Shown: positions 51,492 to 60,473, numbered from the stretch's first letter. The stretch: 64,000 bases of DNA from an uncultured Collinsella sp. (GCA_902464495.1 CABQJK010000003.1:40600-104599); one strand, 5' to 3'. Program-made: numbers and translations. Notes: generated by a model from the sequence alone, not told the origin.

Positions 51492-54374
51492 CTAAATAAA
51501 CACGTCGACGAGGATGGGCATAAGGTTGAGCAGGCCAAACACCAGTGCCACGCCCCAGCCGAGCTTAAAGCAGCTGCGCCAGGTGCTGCGGGCGAAGGTG
51601 TTATCGATCAGCACCTCGACAAAATACGTCGCGGCCATCACGACCAGGGCGACCACCCAGCTCACCGGGTTGTCCCAGACAAAGAACATGCCCACCCACA
51701 TCAAAAACAGCACGGTCTCGCACCAGTGCATGAGGGTCATTTTTGCCAGCGTGCCGCCGCTCATCTCGGTGGCGACGCCCTGGACAATCTCCTGATGCGC
51801 GTGATGCGAGTACGAAAGATCGAACGGCGACTTGCGCAGCTTGATGGTAAGCACCGCGAGCAGCGCGAGGAAAATGGGCGCGCTGTACACGATGATGGGG
51901 GCCGACTGCCCCGTCACGGCGATGGAATCGAAGCTGTCGGTGGCAAGGTACAGACCCACGCTCATCAGCAGAACGGCGGGCTCGTAGCTCATGACCTGCA
52001 GCAGCTCGCGGTCGGCGCCGACCTGGGCAAACGGGCTTTGCGTCGAGGCGGAAGCCAACACCACAAAGATCGCAGCGAGCGTAACCATGAAAGCGCACAG
52101 CAGCGTGTTGGAGCCCGACACAAAGATGCCGCCGCCCACCACGGTAAAGATGAGCGCGCACGCCATGTAGGTATCGTCCATGGTGTTTACGCTGGCAGGG
52201 GCCTTGCGCAGCAGCTTGGCAACGTCGTAGAACGGTTGCAGCAGGCGCGGGCCCACGCGGCCCTGCATACGGGCGGACAGCTTGCGATCGATGCCGTCGA
52301 TCAGGCCGCCCACAAACGGCGCTAGGAGGGCAAACGCCACGGTGCCAATAAAAATGCCCACGACGCCCGAGCCTTCGAAATACTTACCGCGCAGCACCGA
52401 GGGCGCGCTCATGGCAAGCCGCTCGGGTCCAATCCACGCGCAGCACAGCAGCGCAAACAGAATGATGGCGCAGCACACGACGCTGCCCGCGGGGCCAATA
52501 CGCTTCTCGCCAAGGGCGTCCTCCGAGTACCAATTGCGCTTTTCGGCCTTTACCTCGCGTCCCATCGAGCCGCGGAAATGGCGATATTTGTCGGTTCCCA
52601 CACCCGAAAGATATACGTTTACGTGCGGCTTGTTGCTCACGCGGAATGAAGTCAGCAGCACCACGGCGATAAACGCCACGATGACCACCATCAGATACAT
52701 GGCGTCCTTGCCAATAACGTGCGGCACGCGACCAAATACCATGGCCAGGTAAGGCGACACCAGACCGCTCGAGATGAGCGGGAACGCCACGCAGCAAAGA
52801 ATCAGCAGTGCGGCGATGGTGTTGAGCGCCGCCCACTCGGTCTTGTGGACATTGACCTCAACGTTTTGGGCCGTGGGGTCGACGCCCGAAAGCTTGGCAA
52901 GCCACTTGCCCCAGAAGAAGAACGTCGCAGCCGAGCCAAAGGCCAGCACCATGATCATGAGCACGTTGCCGGTCTGCGCGAACGCCACCAGGGCGCCCCA
53001 CTTGGACACGAGCATGCCAAACGGCGCCACGAACATGCCCATGATGCCCAGCATCATCAGGCGCGTCAGGTGCGGCATGCGGCTGAACATACCATCCATG
53101 TCCTCGATATTGCGGCTGCCGATATGGTGCTCGGCGGTGCCCACGCACAGGAACAGCAGCGACTTGGCAACCGTGTGGAACAGGATCAGGAAGATGGCGG
53201 CCCACACGGCCTCGGGCGCACCGACGCCCAGGCAGGCACTGATGAGGCCCAGGTTGGAGATGGTGGAGTACGCGAGCACACGCTTGGCGTTGCTCTGCGA
53301 GATGGCCATGAGGGCAGCAAGCAAAAATGTGATGGCACCCACACTTGTGACCATAAAGCCCGTCACGGGATAGATGGCATAGAGCGGGCTCAGCTTGACC
53401 ATCAGGAACACGCCGGCCTTGACCATGGTGGACGAGTGCAGCAGGGCGCTCGTGGGAGTGGGGGCAACCATGGCGCCGAGCAGCCAGGTGTGGAACGGCA
53501 TCTGCGCGGCCTTGGTAAGTGCGGCGAGCGACAGCAGGACGACCGGCATCACCAGCAGCGCGGACTGCGCGGTGCCGGCGCCGGAAAGCTCGATCATGCC
53601 CGAGATGGTCAGCGGCATGCCGTTAACGTGCAGGTACATGAGTCCGGCCAAAAACGCGATGCCGCCCAGCATGTTGAGGATGATCTGGGTGAAAGCGTTT
53701 TTGATGGCCTCGGGCGTGCGCGTGTAGCCAATCATGAGGAACGAGCACACGGTGGTGATTTCCCAGCCACAGAACAGCCACTCAAGGTTGTCGCTCGTCA
53801 CGATGACGAACATGGCCGAGAGGAACAGGAACATGAGCGCCAGGAACTGCGGGCGACGGTCGGGCGCGGTCTGCCCGCGCAGCGCGGCCTCGTGCTCGTC
53901 GTGAGCCTGGAAGTCCTTCATGTAACCCAGGGCATACACGCAGATCAGGCTGCCGACGATGCCGACGGCAAGCACCATGATCACGCTCATGTAGTCCAGA
54001 TAGAGCGGCGTAGCGGTGACGACCTCGGCCGCGGGCAGCGTCATGGCCGCGAAGGCGACCGAGCCCACCAGCTGCACCACGCCAAGCACCGTGGTGAGCG
54101 TGCTCTTATATTTGCGCGCGTTGTACAGGATGACGGCGCACAGGATCACGTCGATAGCAGAGCTGATGATCGAAAGCACGTGCGAGGTGCCCGGCGCGAC
54201 CTCGAAGCTCTGCGGACCCGTGCCAAAAAACATGACGGCGACTACAACCGTCACCGCCATGATGATGCCGGAGCCTATGAGCCCCACCGCATCGCGAGCG
54301 CGGTCACCGCGCGCGAGCAGCATGCCCAGCGCCGGTACCAGCGGAAACAGGGTAAGGAAATACAGTAGCGTCAT
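51492..54374 (-). CDS. Fused EchA-EchB (antiporter-like plus NuoH-like) membrane subunit
   Basis: A 960-residue integral membrane protein. The N-terminal two-thirds (about 1-620) is a NuoL/EchA-type antiporter domain: LEWLFCGWEITTVCSFLMIG, NAFTQIILNMLGGIAFL, ALTKAAQMPFHTWLLGAMVAPTPTSALLHSSTMVKAG. The C-terminal third (about 640-960) is a NuoH/EchB domain with DRKLSARMQGRVGPRLLQPFYDVAK and the RELLQVMSYEPA and SPFDLSYSHHAHQEIVQG blocks. In characterised Ech hydrogenases these are separate proteins. It should pump ions at the cost of ferredoxin-to-proton electron flow. It is the first gene of the five-gene operon, with GGGGGAG before the ATG. Confidence 0.93.
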   Translation of the reverse strand: MTLLYFLTLFPLVPALGMLLARGDRARDAVGLIGSGIIMAVTVVVAVMFFGTGPQSFEVAPGTSHVLSIISSAIDVILCAVILYNARKYKSTLTTVLGVVQLVGSVAFAAMTLPAAEVVTATPLYLDYMSVIMVLAVGIVGSLICVYALGYMKDFQAHDEHEAALRGQTAPDRRPQFLALMFLFLSAMFVIVTSDNLEWLFCGWEITTVCSFLMIGYTRTPEAIKNAFTQIILNMLGGIAFLAGLMYLHVNGMPLTISGMIELSGAGTAQSALLVMPVVLLSLAALTKAAQMPFHTWLLGAMVAPTPTSALLHSSTMVKAGVFLMVKLSPLYAIYPVTGFMVTSVGAITFLLAALMAISQSNAKRVLAYSTISNLGLISACLGVGAPEAVWAAIFLILFHTVAKSLLFLCVGTAEHHIGSRNIEDMDGMFSRMPHLTRLMMLGIMGMFVAPFGMLVSKWGALVAFAQTGNVLMIMVLAFGSAATFFFWGKWLAKLSGVDPTAQNVEVNVHKTEWAALNTIAALLILCCVAFPLISSGLVSPYLAMVFGRVPHVIGKDAMYLMVVIVAFIAVVLLTSFRVSNKPHVNVYLSGVGTDKYRHFRGSMGREVKAEKRNWYSEDALGEKRIGPAGSVVCCAIILFALLCCAWIGPERLAMSAPSVLRGKYFEGSGVVGIFIGTVAFALLAPFVGGLIDGIDRKLSARMQGRVGPRLLQPFYDVAKLLRKAPASVNTMDDTYMACALIFTVVGGGIFVSGSNTLLCAFMVTLAAIFVVLASASTQSPFAQVGADRELLQVMSYEPAVLLMSVGLYLATDSFDSIAVTGQSAPIIVYSAPIFLALLAVLTIKLRKSPFDLSYSHHAHQEIVQGVATEMSGGTLAKMTLMHWCETVLFLMWVGMFFVWDNPVSWVVALVVMAATYFVEVLIDNTFARSTWRSCFKLGWGVALVFGLLNLMPILVDVFI

Positions 54375-54626
54375 ACCATCACTCCCCCATGCAAAAACGC
54401 TGCAATTGTTTAACGTTATAGCTCAATTGAGGAGTAGCGGCGGCGGGTTTTCGGTCAACTGGGGAGTTTTAGGCGTACGGGGTAAGGAGTCTGTCCGCTT
54501 TGGAGCAGAGAGGCGACGCTCCCCCTATCGCGGCGGCGGGCGCACGGGCCACTGCGCGCGGTTTATTAACTACTTTGGAGGATGTTCCAGTAGGCTCACG
54601 ACGGTCCAAAAAGTTGGCGCGGCAAG

Positions 54627-54649
54627 AAAAATGCGCCCCTGTGGGCGCA
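54627..54649 (-). terminator. Intrinsic terminator after the HTH gene
   Basis: On the minus strand TGCGCCCAC and GGGGCGCA form a short hairpin followed by TTTTTC, 13 nt after the stop codon at 54662. The rest of 54375-54626 shows no gene; a second hydrogenase promoter signal was not resolved there. Confidence 0.75.
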
Positions 54650-54661
54650 CCATCCCGTTCG

Positions 54662-55057
54662 CTATTCCGCCTTTTTAACGCGCGGCTTGCGGCCGCGCGG
54701 CTTGTCGACCAGCGCGGACTCACCGCTCTCGCGGTACTGGCGGCACCAAGCCTTGACCGAAGACTCGCTGGGAATCTTGTGCTTGATCATGGCCTCGCGA
54801 ACCGTTAAGCCGTTTTCCAAGCGGTCCTTGACCACGGCGAGCTTAACTTCGTACGAATAGGTGTGATGATGCGAACCGGCGTTGAGAACGGCGTCGGCAC
54901 CGCCTACGGCATACGCGCGGGCCCACTGACGAGCCGTGGCCTGGGGAATGCCAAGCTCCGCGGCGAGGGCGCGATGACCGACCCCCTCTTGGAGGATCTC
55001 GACGGCGCGCTGCCTAACCTCGGGCGCATGCGTGCGAGTCCTAGTTGCTTCCGACAT
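54662..55057 (-). CDS. Orphan helix-turn-helix protein, IS3 OrfA-like
   Basis: A 131-residue basic protein with two helix-turn-helix units: RQRAVEILQEGVGHRALAAELGIPQATARQWARAY (about 12-46) and KHKIPSESSVKAWCRQYRESG (about 93-113), and a Lys/Arg-rich C terminus. This tandem HTH plan matches the first protein of IS3-type elements and similar HTH_29 regulators. No orfB, transposase catalytic domain or inverted repeats are found nearby, so it is an orphan or a domesticated regulator. ATG 55057 is preferred to a GTG three codons earlier. Confidence 0.75.
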   Translation of the reverse strand: MSEATRTRTHAPEVRQRAVEILQEGVGHRALAAELGIPQATARQWARAYAVGGADAVLNAGSHHHTYSYEVKLAVVKDRLENGLTVREAMIKHKIPSESSVKAWCRQYRESGESALVDKPRGRKPRVKKAE

Positions 55058-55392
55058 ACCTGCCACTTCTTAGCCTTAACCGTTAATCTGCTTTCTTACG
55101 TGCAAGTTAGATAGTAGCATTTTACTGTTTGCTCAAAGCAGTTAATTAAAATAGACGCGGTGTTATCTGGGCATTTGGCACCAATTTACGACATTTCTTT
55201 ATCGATTATTTACGCTGGTAGCTGACTCGCAGCTAATCGTCATTCGCTTGTCAACAAAATTGGCATCTCTTTATGTCCTTTGGCATAGAGGATATAGTTA
55301 TTAACCCCTCCCCTAATAATTTTGAGCGATCGGCAAGGCAGCAGACGTACTTACTCCTCATGATTACCGCGCATTGCCATCCACCGGAGCAA

Positions 55393-55431
55393 AACAAAAA
55401 GGGCGGGGCCTGCTGCGCTTGCAGGCCCCGC
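55393..55431 (-). terminator. Intrinsic terminator of the flavin oxidoreductase gene
   Basis: GCGGGGCCTGC and GCAGGCCCCGC form a perfect 11-bp stem with a 7-nt loop, followed on the minus strand by CCTTTTTGTTTT, 76 nt beyond the stop. The remaining part of 55067-55392 is AT-rich with no gene and probably carries the HTH gene's promoter. Confidence 0.85.
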
Positions 55432-55506
55432 ACCGGTTGACACCCGACGGGACACAGCCGGGCGAGACGGATCCGTGCTACCGCCCCGCCTGGCCGCGAT
55501 GTTCAA

Positions 55507-57537
55507 CTACAGCTCGTTGGCCGCGTGATACGCCGTGCGAATGGCGCTCGCGATGTCGGCGGTGCGCTCGCCCGAGCAGTCGCCCACGCAGGTCACGGGC
55601 ACCGTCACGCCATCCAGGTCAAACGCGTTGGCCTTGGAGCCCACGGCCATCACCACGTAATCGCAGGCGATCTTCACCGGCTCCTCGGCGCCGTCCTCGG
55701 TGGCGCGAATGGCCTCCACACCCTCGTCGGTAATGGCGGTCAGACGGGTCTTAACATGCTGCTCCACGTTGTGCTCTGCGAAGTCGCTCATAATCAGCGG
55801 CAGAATGGTCTCGGACTCGCCCGCGGCAATCTTGTCGAGCATCTCGACGATCGCCACCTCGCAGCCGTGCTGCAGCAGGTACTCGGCAGTCTCGGTGCCC
55901 ACCAGGCCGCCGCCAATGACGGCGACGCGGCCCGTAAGCTCCACCTTGCCGGCCAGCACGTCCCAGCTCGAGACGACCTTGTCCGAGTCGGCACCCGGAA
56001 CGGGAATGACCACGTCGTGCGCGCCCACAGCCACAATCGCGGCGTCGGCGGCGTTGAGATCCTCGGCCGTAGCGGCATGGTTGAGCTCGACCTTCACGCC
56101 CAGGCCAGGCAGAATCTTCTCGTAGTACTCGACCGAGCGCATGATCTCGTCCTTGCGCGGAGGCGCGGCTGCCAGCACAATCTGGCCGCCCAAGTGATCG
56201 CTCGCCTCGTAAACGGTCACATCGTAGCCGCGCTTGGCCGCCACGCGCGCGGCCTCCAGGCCGGCGATGCCGCCGCCCACCACGGCGATCTTCTTGTCGC
56301 CCTCGCCCGGCTTAATGGCGATGGTCGCCTCGTCGCCGTTCTCGGCATTGAGCACGCACGAGATGTACTTGCGGTTTTGAATCGCATCGACGCAGCCCTT
56401 GTTGCAGTTGAGGCACTCGCGGATGGGCTCGCCGGTGGCGGCCTTCAGCGCAATGTCGGGGTCGCACATGAGCGAACGGCCGTACGCGATGATATCGGCC
56501 GAACCGTCTTCCAGGATCTTCTCGCCGGCCTCGACCGAGACCACGCGGCCGACAGTTGCCACCGGCACGGAGACCAGGGCCTTGACGCGCTCGGCCACGG
56601 GCAGCGTCCAGTTGTAGGGCATGGCGCCCATGGGCGGAATGGTGTCGCCCATGTTGCCGGTATGGTTGGCCTGCGCGACCTGGATCATGTCGATGCCCGC
56701 GCCCTCGAGCAGCTTGGCAAACTCACAGGCCTCGTCGGGCTGCAGACCACCCTTGCCGCGCGGCGTGCCGTCGGGGTTCTCCATGATCACGGGGAGCTTG
56801 TACTCCACCATCAGCTGCGGCGCGGCCTCCTTAATGGCGGCGACGACCTCCAGCGCGTAGCGAACGCGGTTCTCGAACGAGCCACCGTACTCGTCAGTGC
56901 GCTTGTTGAGGATGGCCGAGCACAGCGAACCCACCAGACGGTCGCCGTGGACCTCGATGGCGTCGATGCCGGCCTGCTGCGCGCGAGCGGCCGAGGCAGC
57001 GATGGCCTCCTTGATCTGGGTGAGCTGCTCGACGCTGGCCTCGTTCACAAAGTGCTGCATGTCGTGGTGCAGCTTGGCGTAAGCCTGCTTGCGGATCTCG
57101 TTGGACTCGGCCATCTTGGCGGCGAAGGTCGCCTCGTCGCCGGCGGCCTTGGCCTCCTGCGCGGCCTTGGCGGCGGCCATGGAGCCCATGACCATGCGGC
57201 CGACGCCGGGCACATCGTACTCGGGGTGGAACAGCTGCAGCGCGACCTTGGCACCGTGCTTGTGGACGGCGTCGGCCAGGGCCTTAAACGTGGGAATCTG
57301 AGCGTCGGTCGCCAGCTTGGGCGTGGGGCTTGCGGTCATAACGGGAGCGACGTCGCCGATGACGATGTAACTCACGCCGCCACGGGCCAGGCGCTCGTAA
57401 AAAGCCAGGCTGCGCTCGCCGATGGAACCGTCGCGCTCCTCGTAGCCGGTGGTCAGCGGCGGGAACATAATGCGGTTCTTGAGCTCAAGGGGGCCAACCG
57501 TAATGGGCTGGAGCAGCTTGGATGCAGGTGCGGTCAT
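55507..57537 (-). CDS. FAD/FMN-dependent Old Yellow Enzyme-type oxidoreductase
   Basis: A 676-residue two-domain flavoenzyme. The N-terminal half (about 1-370) is an OYE TIM barrel (LLQPITVGPLELKNRIMFPP; AGIDAIEVHGDRLVGSL). Next comes a [4Fe-4S] block CLNCNKGCVDAIQNRKYISC, then FAD and NAD(P)H sites AVVGGGIAGLEAARVA and VIGGGLVGTETAEYL in a pyridine-nucleotide-disulfide-reductase domain. The plan is that of 2,4-dienoyl-CoA reductase and of the bile-acid Bai enzymes BaiCD/BaiH; one or the other cannot be assigned. GAGAGG precedes ATG 57537. Single gene, unlinked to bile-acid genes here. Confidence 0.88.
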   Translation of the reverse strand: MTAPASKLLQPITVGPLELKNRIMFPPLTTGYEERDGSIGERSLAFYERLARGGVSYIVIGDVAPVMTASPTPKLATDAQIPTFKALADAVHKHGAKVALQLFHPEYDVPGVGRMVMGSMAAAKAAQEAKAAGDEATFAAKMAESNEIRKQAYAKLHHDMQHFVNEASVEQLTQIKEAIAASAARAQQAGIDAIEVHGDRLVGSLCSAILNKRTDEYGGSFENRVRYALEVVAAIKEAAPQLMVEYKLPVIMENPDGTPRGKGGLQPDEACEFAKLLEGAGIDMIQVAQANHTGNMGDTIPPMGAMPYNWTLPVAERVKALVSVPVATVGRVVSVEAGEKILEDGSADIIAYGRSLMCDPDIALKAATGEPIRECLNCNKGCVDAIQNRKYISCVLNAENGDEATIAIKPGEGDKKIAVVGGGIAGLEAARVAAKRGYDVTVYEASDHLGGQIVLAAAPPRKDEIMRSVEYYEKILPGLGVKVELNHAATAEDLNAADAAIVAVGAHDVVIPVPGADSDKVVSSWDVLAGKVELTGRVAVIGGGLVGTETAEYLLQHGCEVAIVEMLDKIAAGESETILPLIMSDFAEHNVEQHVKTRLTAITDEGVEAIRATEDGAEEPVKIACDYVVMAVGSKANAFDLDGVTVPVTCVGDCSGERTADIASAIRTAYHAANEL

Positions 57538-57673
57538 GGACATTCCTCTCTTGTAGGCGCGGCGGCGATGTTGCCGCGTAGTTGTCTAGAGGATATGGCA
57601 TGGGAGCACAGTGGCGCAACGGAAATCGGCAGACAGCAGGTAGCGGCAGGTGGATGGGGCGGGGCGGCCCGTC

Positions 57674-57740
57674 GGTTTGTCTCGATCTGTAACAGTTACG
57701 CGGCAAAACCGGGTCTTACTGTTACAGATCGAGACAAACC
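57674..57740. repeat. TCTCGATCTGTAACA palindrome, copy at 57.7 kb
   Basis: GGTTTGTCTCGATCTGTAACAG and CTGTTACAGATCGAGACAAACC form a perfect 22-bp stem with a 23-nt loop. It is in the same family as 6068-6125. Confidence 0.8.
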
Positions 57741-57768
57741 AAACCCGCCTGCCAGAAAATCTCAATCT

Positions 57769-57816
57769 ATAACAACAACTCGGCAAAATGAGCCCCAGAT
57801 GTTACAGGTCGAGACA
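57769..57816. repeat. TCTCAATCTATAACA palindrome
   Basis: ATCTCAATCTATAACA and TGTTACAGGTCGAGAC pair imperfectly. It is a diverged member of the TCTCGATCTGTAACA family. Confidence 0.65.
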
Positions 57817-57837
57817 GACGCGACCCAACCCACCGGT

Positions 57838-57896
57838 ATATCTCAACCTGTAACACCTGGCCGCCCAAATCGGGTCTAGATGTTACAGGTCGAGAT
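57838..57896. repeat. TCTCAACCTGTAACA palindrome
   Basis: ATATCTCAACCTGTAACACC and GATGTTACAGGTCGAGAT arms. It is the third tandem family copy upstream of the flavin oxidoreductase gene. Confidence 0.7.
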
Positions 57897-57944
57897 TTTG
57901 TTTGAGAGGCTGAGAATTGGACCGAAAAACACGGTCCCGGAATA

Positions 57945-57976
57945 ACAAAAAAGCTCGCCGGCTAGGCCGACGAGCT
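57945..57976 (-). terminator. Intrinsic terminator of the tRNA
   Basis: On the minus strand AGCTCGTCGGCC and GCCGGCGAGCT form a hairpin followed by TTTTTTG. It lies 10 nt after the tRNA 3' end. Confidence 0.9.
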
Positions 57977-57985
57977 GCAAGTTCT

Positions 57986-58062
57986 TGGTCGCGGGGGCAG
58001 GATTTGAACCTACGACCTCCGGGTTATGAGCCCGGCGAGCTACCAGACTGCTCCACCCCGCA
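57986..58062 (-). tRNA. tRNA-Met (initiator, CAT anticodon)
   Basis: A 77-nt tRNA with the CCA end encoded. The anticodon loop is CTCATAA (anticodon at 58026-58028), the anticodon stem has GGG/CCC pairs as in initiator tRNAs, and the T loop is TTCAAAT. The acceptor arm is TGCGGGG/CCCCGCG, so position 1 is U and position 72 is G, where most bacterial initiators have C1-A72. Weak pairing at 1-72 fits an initiator. Confidence 0.95.
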
Positions 58063-58258
58063 ATGTCTGGGCGCCTCATGTGCGCAAGAAAGAATATTAC
58101 GTGGGAGTTCGGTAAACGGCAAGGAAAATCTCGTAGAGCATAATTCCTTCATATTTAAACCTCTCAGCCCTTATCACCGTAAACGAATCACAGCCGAGCG
58201 CCGTCGATGGCACGTATACAATGGTGCGCGTCCTTTTATGCCGACACCGGGAGTAGAC

Positions 58259-59032
58259 ATGCTGCTCGCTATCGATATGGGAAACACGCAGACGGCCATG
58301 GGCCTGTTTGACGGAGACGAGCTGGTGCAGTCGTGGCGCATGCCCACCGACCGCTCCTATACCGCCGACGAGATCCACGTGCGCCTGATGGGTTTCTTTA
58401 AGATGTACGGCCTCTCGCTCGATGCGGTTGACGCGATCGCCTTTGCGGGCGTGGTGCCGCAGCTCTCGCGCGAGTGGCACGCCGTGGCCGACCGCATCGC
58501 GGCGGACGCCATCGTCATCGGGCCGCAGACGGCCGCCGTGACCAAGCTGCGCGCGGCGCGCCCCCAGGCCGTAGGTGCCGACCGCGTCGCCAACGCCGTC
58601 GCAGCTGAGACTTTCTACGGCGCGCCGGCAATCGTGGTGGACTTTGGCACCGCGACCAATATCGACGTTATCGATGAGGACGGTTATTACATTGGCGGGG
58701 CGATCGCGCCGGGCATTCGCATCTCCATGGACGCACTTGCCGCCCGTGCCGCCAAGCTCGCCAGCGTGCCGCTCGAGGCGCCCGAGCACGCCATCGGCCG
58801 CGATACCGAGGAGTGCATTAAGGTCGGCGCCGTGGTGGGCGCTGCCGCCATGGCCGAGGGCCTGGTCGCGCGCATGAAGCGCGAGCTGGGCCGCGAGGAT
58901 GCCACCGTTATCGCCACGGGCGGTCTCGCCGGCATCGTCGCCGATTCGACCGATGCCTTCGACGTGGTAGACGGCCAACTCACCATCAAGGGCATCTGCG
59001 AAATCTACCGCCGCATGCAGGAGCTGGGATAG
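58259..59032 (+). CDS. coaX: Type III pantothenate kinase
   Basis: A 257-residue CoaX. It starts MLLAIDMGNTQTAMGLFD with the phosphate loop, contains GADRVANAVAA and VVDFGTATNIDVID, and the C-terminal GGLAG block, all regular for type III kinases. It phosphorylates pantothenate in coenzyme A synthesis and is insensitive to CoA feedback. GGGAGTAG lies before ATG 58259; a much longer upstream frame crosses the tRNA and is not coding. A bidirectional palindrome follows the gene. Confidence 0.95.
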   Translation: MLLAIDMGNTQTAMGLFDGDELVQSWRMPTDRSYTADEIHVRLMGFFKMYGLSLDAVDAIAFAGVVPQLSREWHAVADRIAADAIVIGPQTAAVTKLRAARPQAVGADRVANAVAAETFYGAPAIVVDFGTATNIDVIDEDGYYIGGAIAPGIRISMDALAARAAKLASVPLEAPEHAIGRDTEECIKVGAVVGAAAMAEGLVARMKRELGREDATVIATGGLAGIVADSTDAFDVVDGQLTIKGICEIYRRMQELG

Positions 59033-59063
59033 AGTAAACGCCAGGTCGCAGCAACCAGCCACC

Positions 59064-59112
59064 AATCCTATTCCTCAAAATCGAAAATTTTTCAGTTTTG
59101 AGGAATAGGATT
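59064..59112. repeat. ATTCCTCAAAATCGAAAA palindrome, left copy
   Basis: AATCCTATTCCTCAAAA and TTTTGAGGAATAGGATT form a 17-bp stem around a short AT-rich loop. The 49-bp unit is identical to 60425-60473, so these two flank the ATPase gene 59119-60315. A T-run after it on the plus strand would also end the coaX transcript. Confidence 0.9.
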
Positions 59113-59118
59113 TTTTTG

Positions 59119-60315
59119 CTAAGCCTCGCCGCACAACCACCTCGCCAGGTCCACGATCTGCACCCCATCGCGATCCGTGGCCTCGTGATGTGTGCGGGCG
59201 AGAATCATCTTGGGATACGCATCGCCGATGCTCAAAAGCGGCGAAATCTCCCTCTCGAACGTCTTATCCGAGCTGATATCGTCGCTCACCTGAATGTAGA
59301 GTTTCTCGCTTCGCTTGATTGCTACAAAATCAATTTCCTTTTTGTAGAGCACGCCGACGTACACCTCGTATCCGCGGCGCAGCAGCTCAATAGCCACCAT
59401 GTTCTCGTACACGCGGCCCCAATCCATGTCGCGCGTACCAAGCAGCGCGTATTTAAACGCATGGTCCGCCAGGTAATATTTCTCGCCGCTCTTAAGGTAT
59501 TTCTTGCCGCGAATGTCGTATCGGCGCACCTTATTGAAGGCGAACGCATCGCGCAGGTATCCCATATACGTGCCGACCGTCTTGTTCGTAATCTTCAGCC
59601 CGTCCGCATTCAAAACGTCCGTGATGTTGCGGGCGGACGTAATGTTGGAGACATTGTCCATCATGTAATCGGCAATGCGGAGCAAGGCAGATTCGTTTCT
59701 CACGTTATGCCGTTGAACGATATCTCTCACAATGAGTGTCTTAAAGACGTTGGAGAGATATTGATAACGCTGCTCCTGCAACGGATAAGGGTAGGAGCCG
59801 GACATGCCACCGGTCCTCGCGTACTCGTCGAAATCGCGGTCGACCTCGCCTTCGTCGCCGTAAGAACGGTATTCCTCAAACGAGAAGGGGAACACCTCGA
59901 TCTCGAACGTGCGCCCCGTAAAGAGTGTCGACAAATCGCTCGACAGTAAAAAGGCGTTCGATCCGGTAATGAAAATGTCGTATTGCTCGGACGCGTGGAG
60001 ACTGTTAATCGCGCGCTCGAAGCCGTCGCACATCTGAACCTCGTCGATAAGCAGGAAGTTTTGCTTGCCGGGCGCCCGACGCTCTTTTACGTAGGCAAGT
60101 AGCGCATGGTATTCGAGCAGGCCCTCGAATTCATCGAGGTTGTAATTGATATGGATGATATTCGAATCGGGCAGGTTGGCCTCTACGTAGTCGCGAAGGG
60201 CCTCGAGCAATTTCGATTTTCCACTACGGCGAATGCCCGTGATGACCTTGATATCCGGCACGCCGATAAGACTCGTCAACGTGTCCATATACGACGTCCT
60301 ATTGATGAGTTTCAT
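59119..60315 (-). CDS. AAA+ ATPase with C-terminal DUF4143 domain
   Basis: A 398-residue protein. Walker A GIRRSGKSK (about 27-35) and Walker B FLLIDEVQM (about 87-95) lie in the N-terminal AAA domain; the remainder includes a winged-helix region and DUF4143 with KEIDFVAIKRSEKLYIQV, the D...ExK-like nuclease block lacking a clear catalytic E. It resembles the DUF4143 protein at 37982-39154 only in general layout. It is framed by identical 49-bp palindromes and preceded by a third diverged copy. Confidence 0.88.
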   Translation of the reverse strand: MKLINRTSYMDTLTSLIGVPDIKVITGIRRSGKSKLLEALRDYVEANLPDSNIIHINYNLDEFEGLLEYHALLAYVKERRAPGKQNFLLIDEVQMCDGFERAINSLHASEQYDIFITGSNAFLLSSDLSTLFTGRTFEIEVFPFSFEEYRSYGDEGEVDRDFDEYARTGGMSGSYPYPLQEQRYQYLSNVFKTLIVRDIVQRHNVRNESALLRIADYMMDNVSNITSARNITDVLNADGLKITNKTVGTYMGYLRDAFAFNKVRRYDIRGKKYLKSGEKYYLADHAFKYALLGTRDMDWGRVYENMVAIELLRRGYEVYVGVLYKKEIDFVAIKRSEKLYIQVSDDISSDKTFEREISPLLSIGDAYPKMILARTHHEATDRDGVQIVDLARWLCGEA

Positions 60316-60342
60316 TGGCGGCCTCCCTGCGGTCTTTCGTTG

Positions 60343-60383
60343 CTATTCCTCAAAATTGAAATTATTTCAGTTTTGAGGAATAG
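60343..60383. repeat. ATTCCTCAAAATTGAAA palindrome, promoter copy
   Basis: CTATTCCTCAAAATTGAAA and its inverted arm TTTTGAGGAATAG. It starts 28 nt before the ATPase start codon, so it may act as an operator or promoter element. Confidence 0.8.
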
Positions 60384-60424
60384 ACTCTGCAACGAATATA
60401 CCTCGTGAAAGGTCAAGCTGGCTA

Positions 60425-60473
60425 AATCCTATTCCTCAAAATCGAAAATTTTTCAGTTTTGAGGAATAGGATT
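60425..60473. repeat. ATTCCTCAAAATCGAAAA palindrome, right copy
   Basis: Identical in all 49 bases to 59064-59112. It bounds a segment of about 1.4 kb. Confidence 0.9.

Noticed and set aside
54662..55057. Complete IS3 insertion sequence
   Set aside because: No OrfB, catalytic DDE domain, inverted repeats or direct target duplications were found nearby.
57917..58258. In-frame extension of coaX upstream of 58259
   Set aside because: It would translate through the tRNA gene; the ATG at 58259 has a good ribosome site and matches the usual CoaX start.
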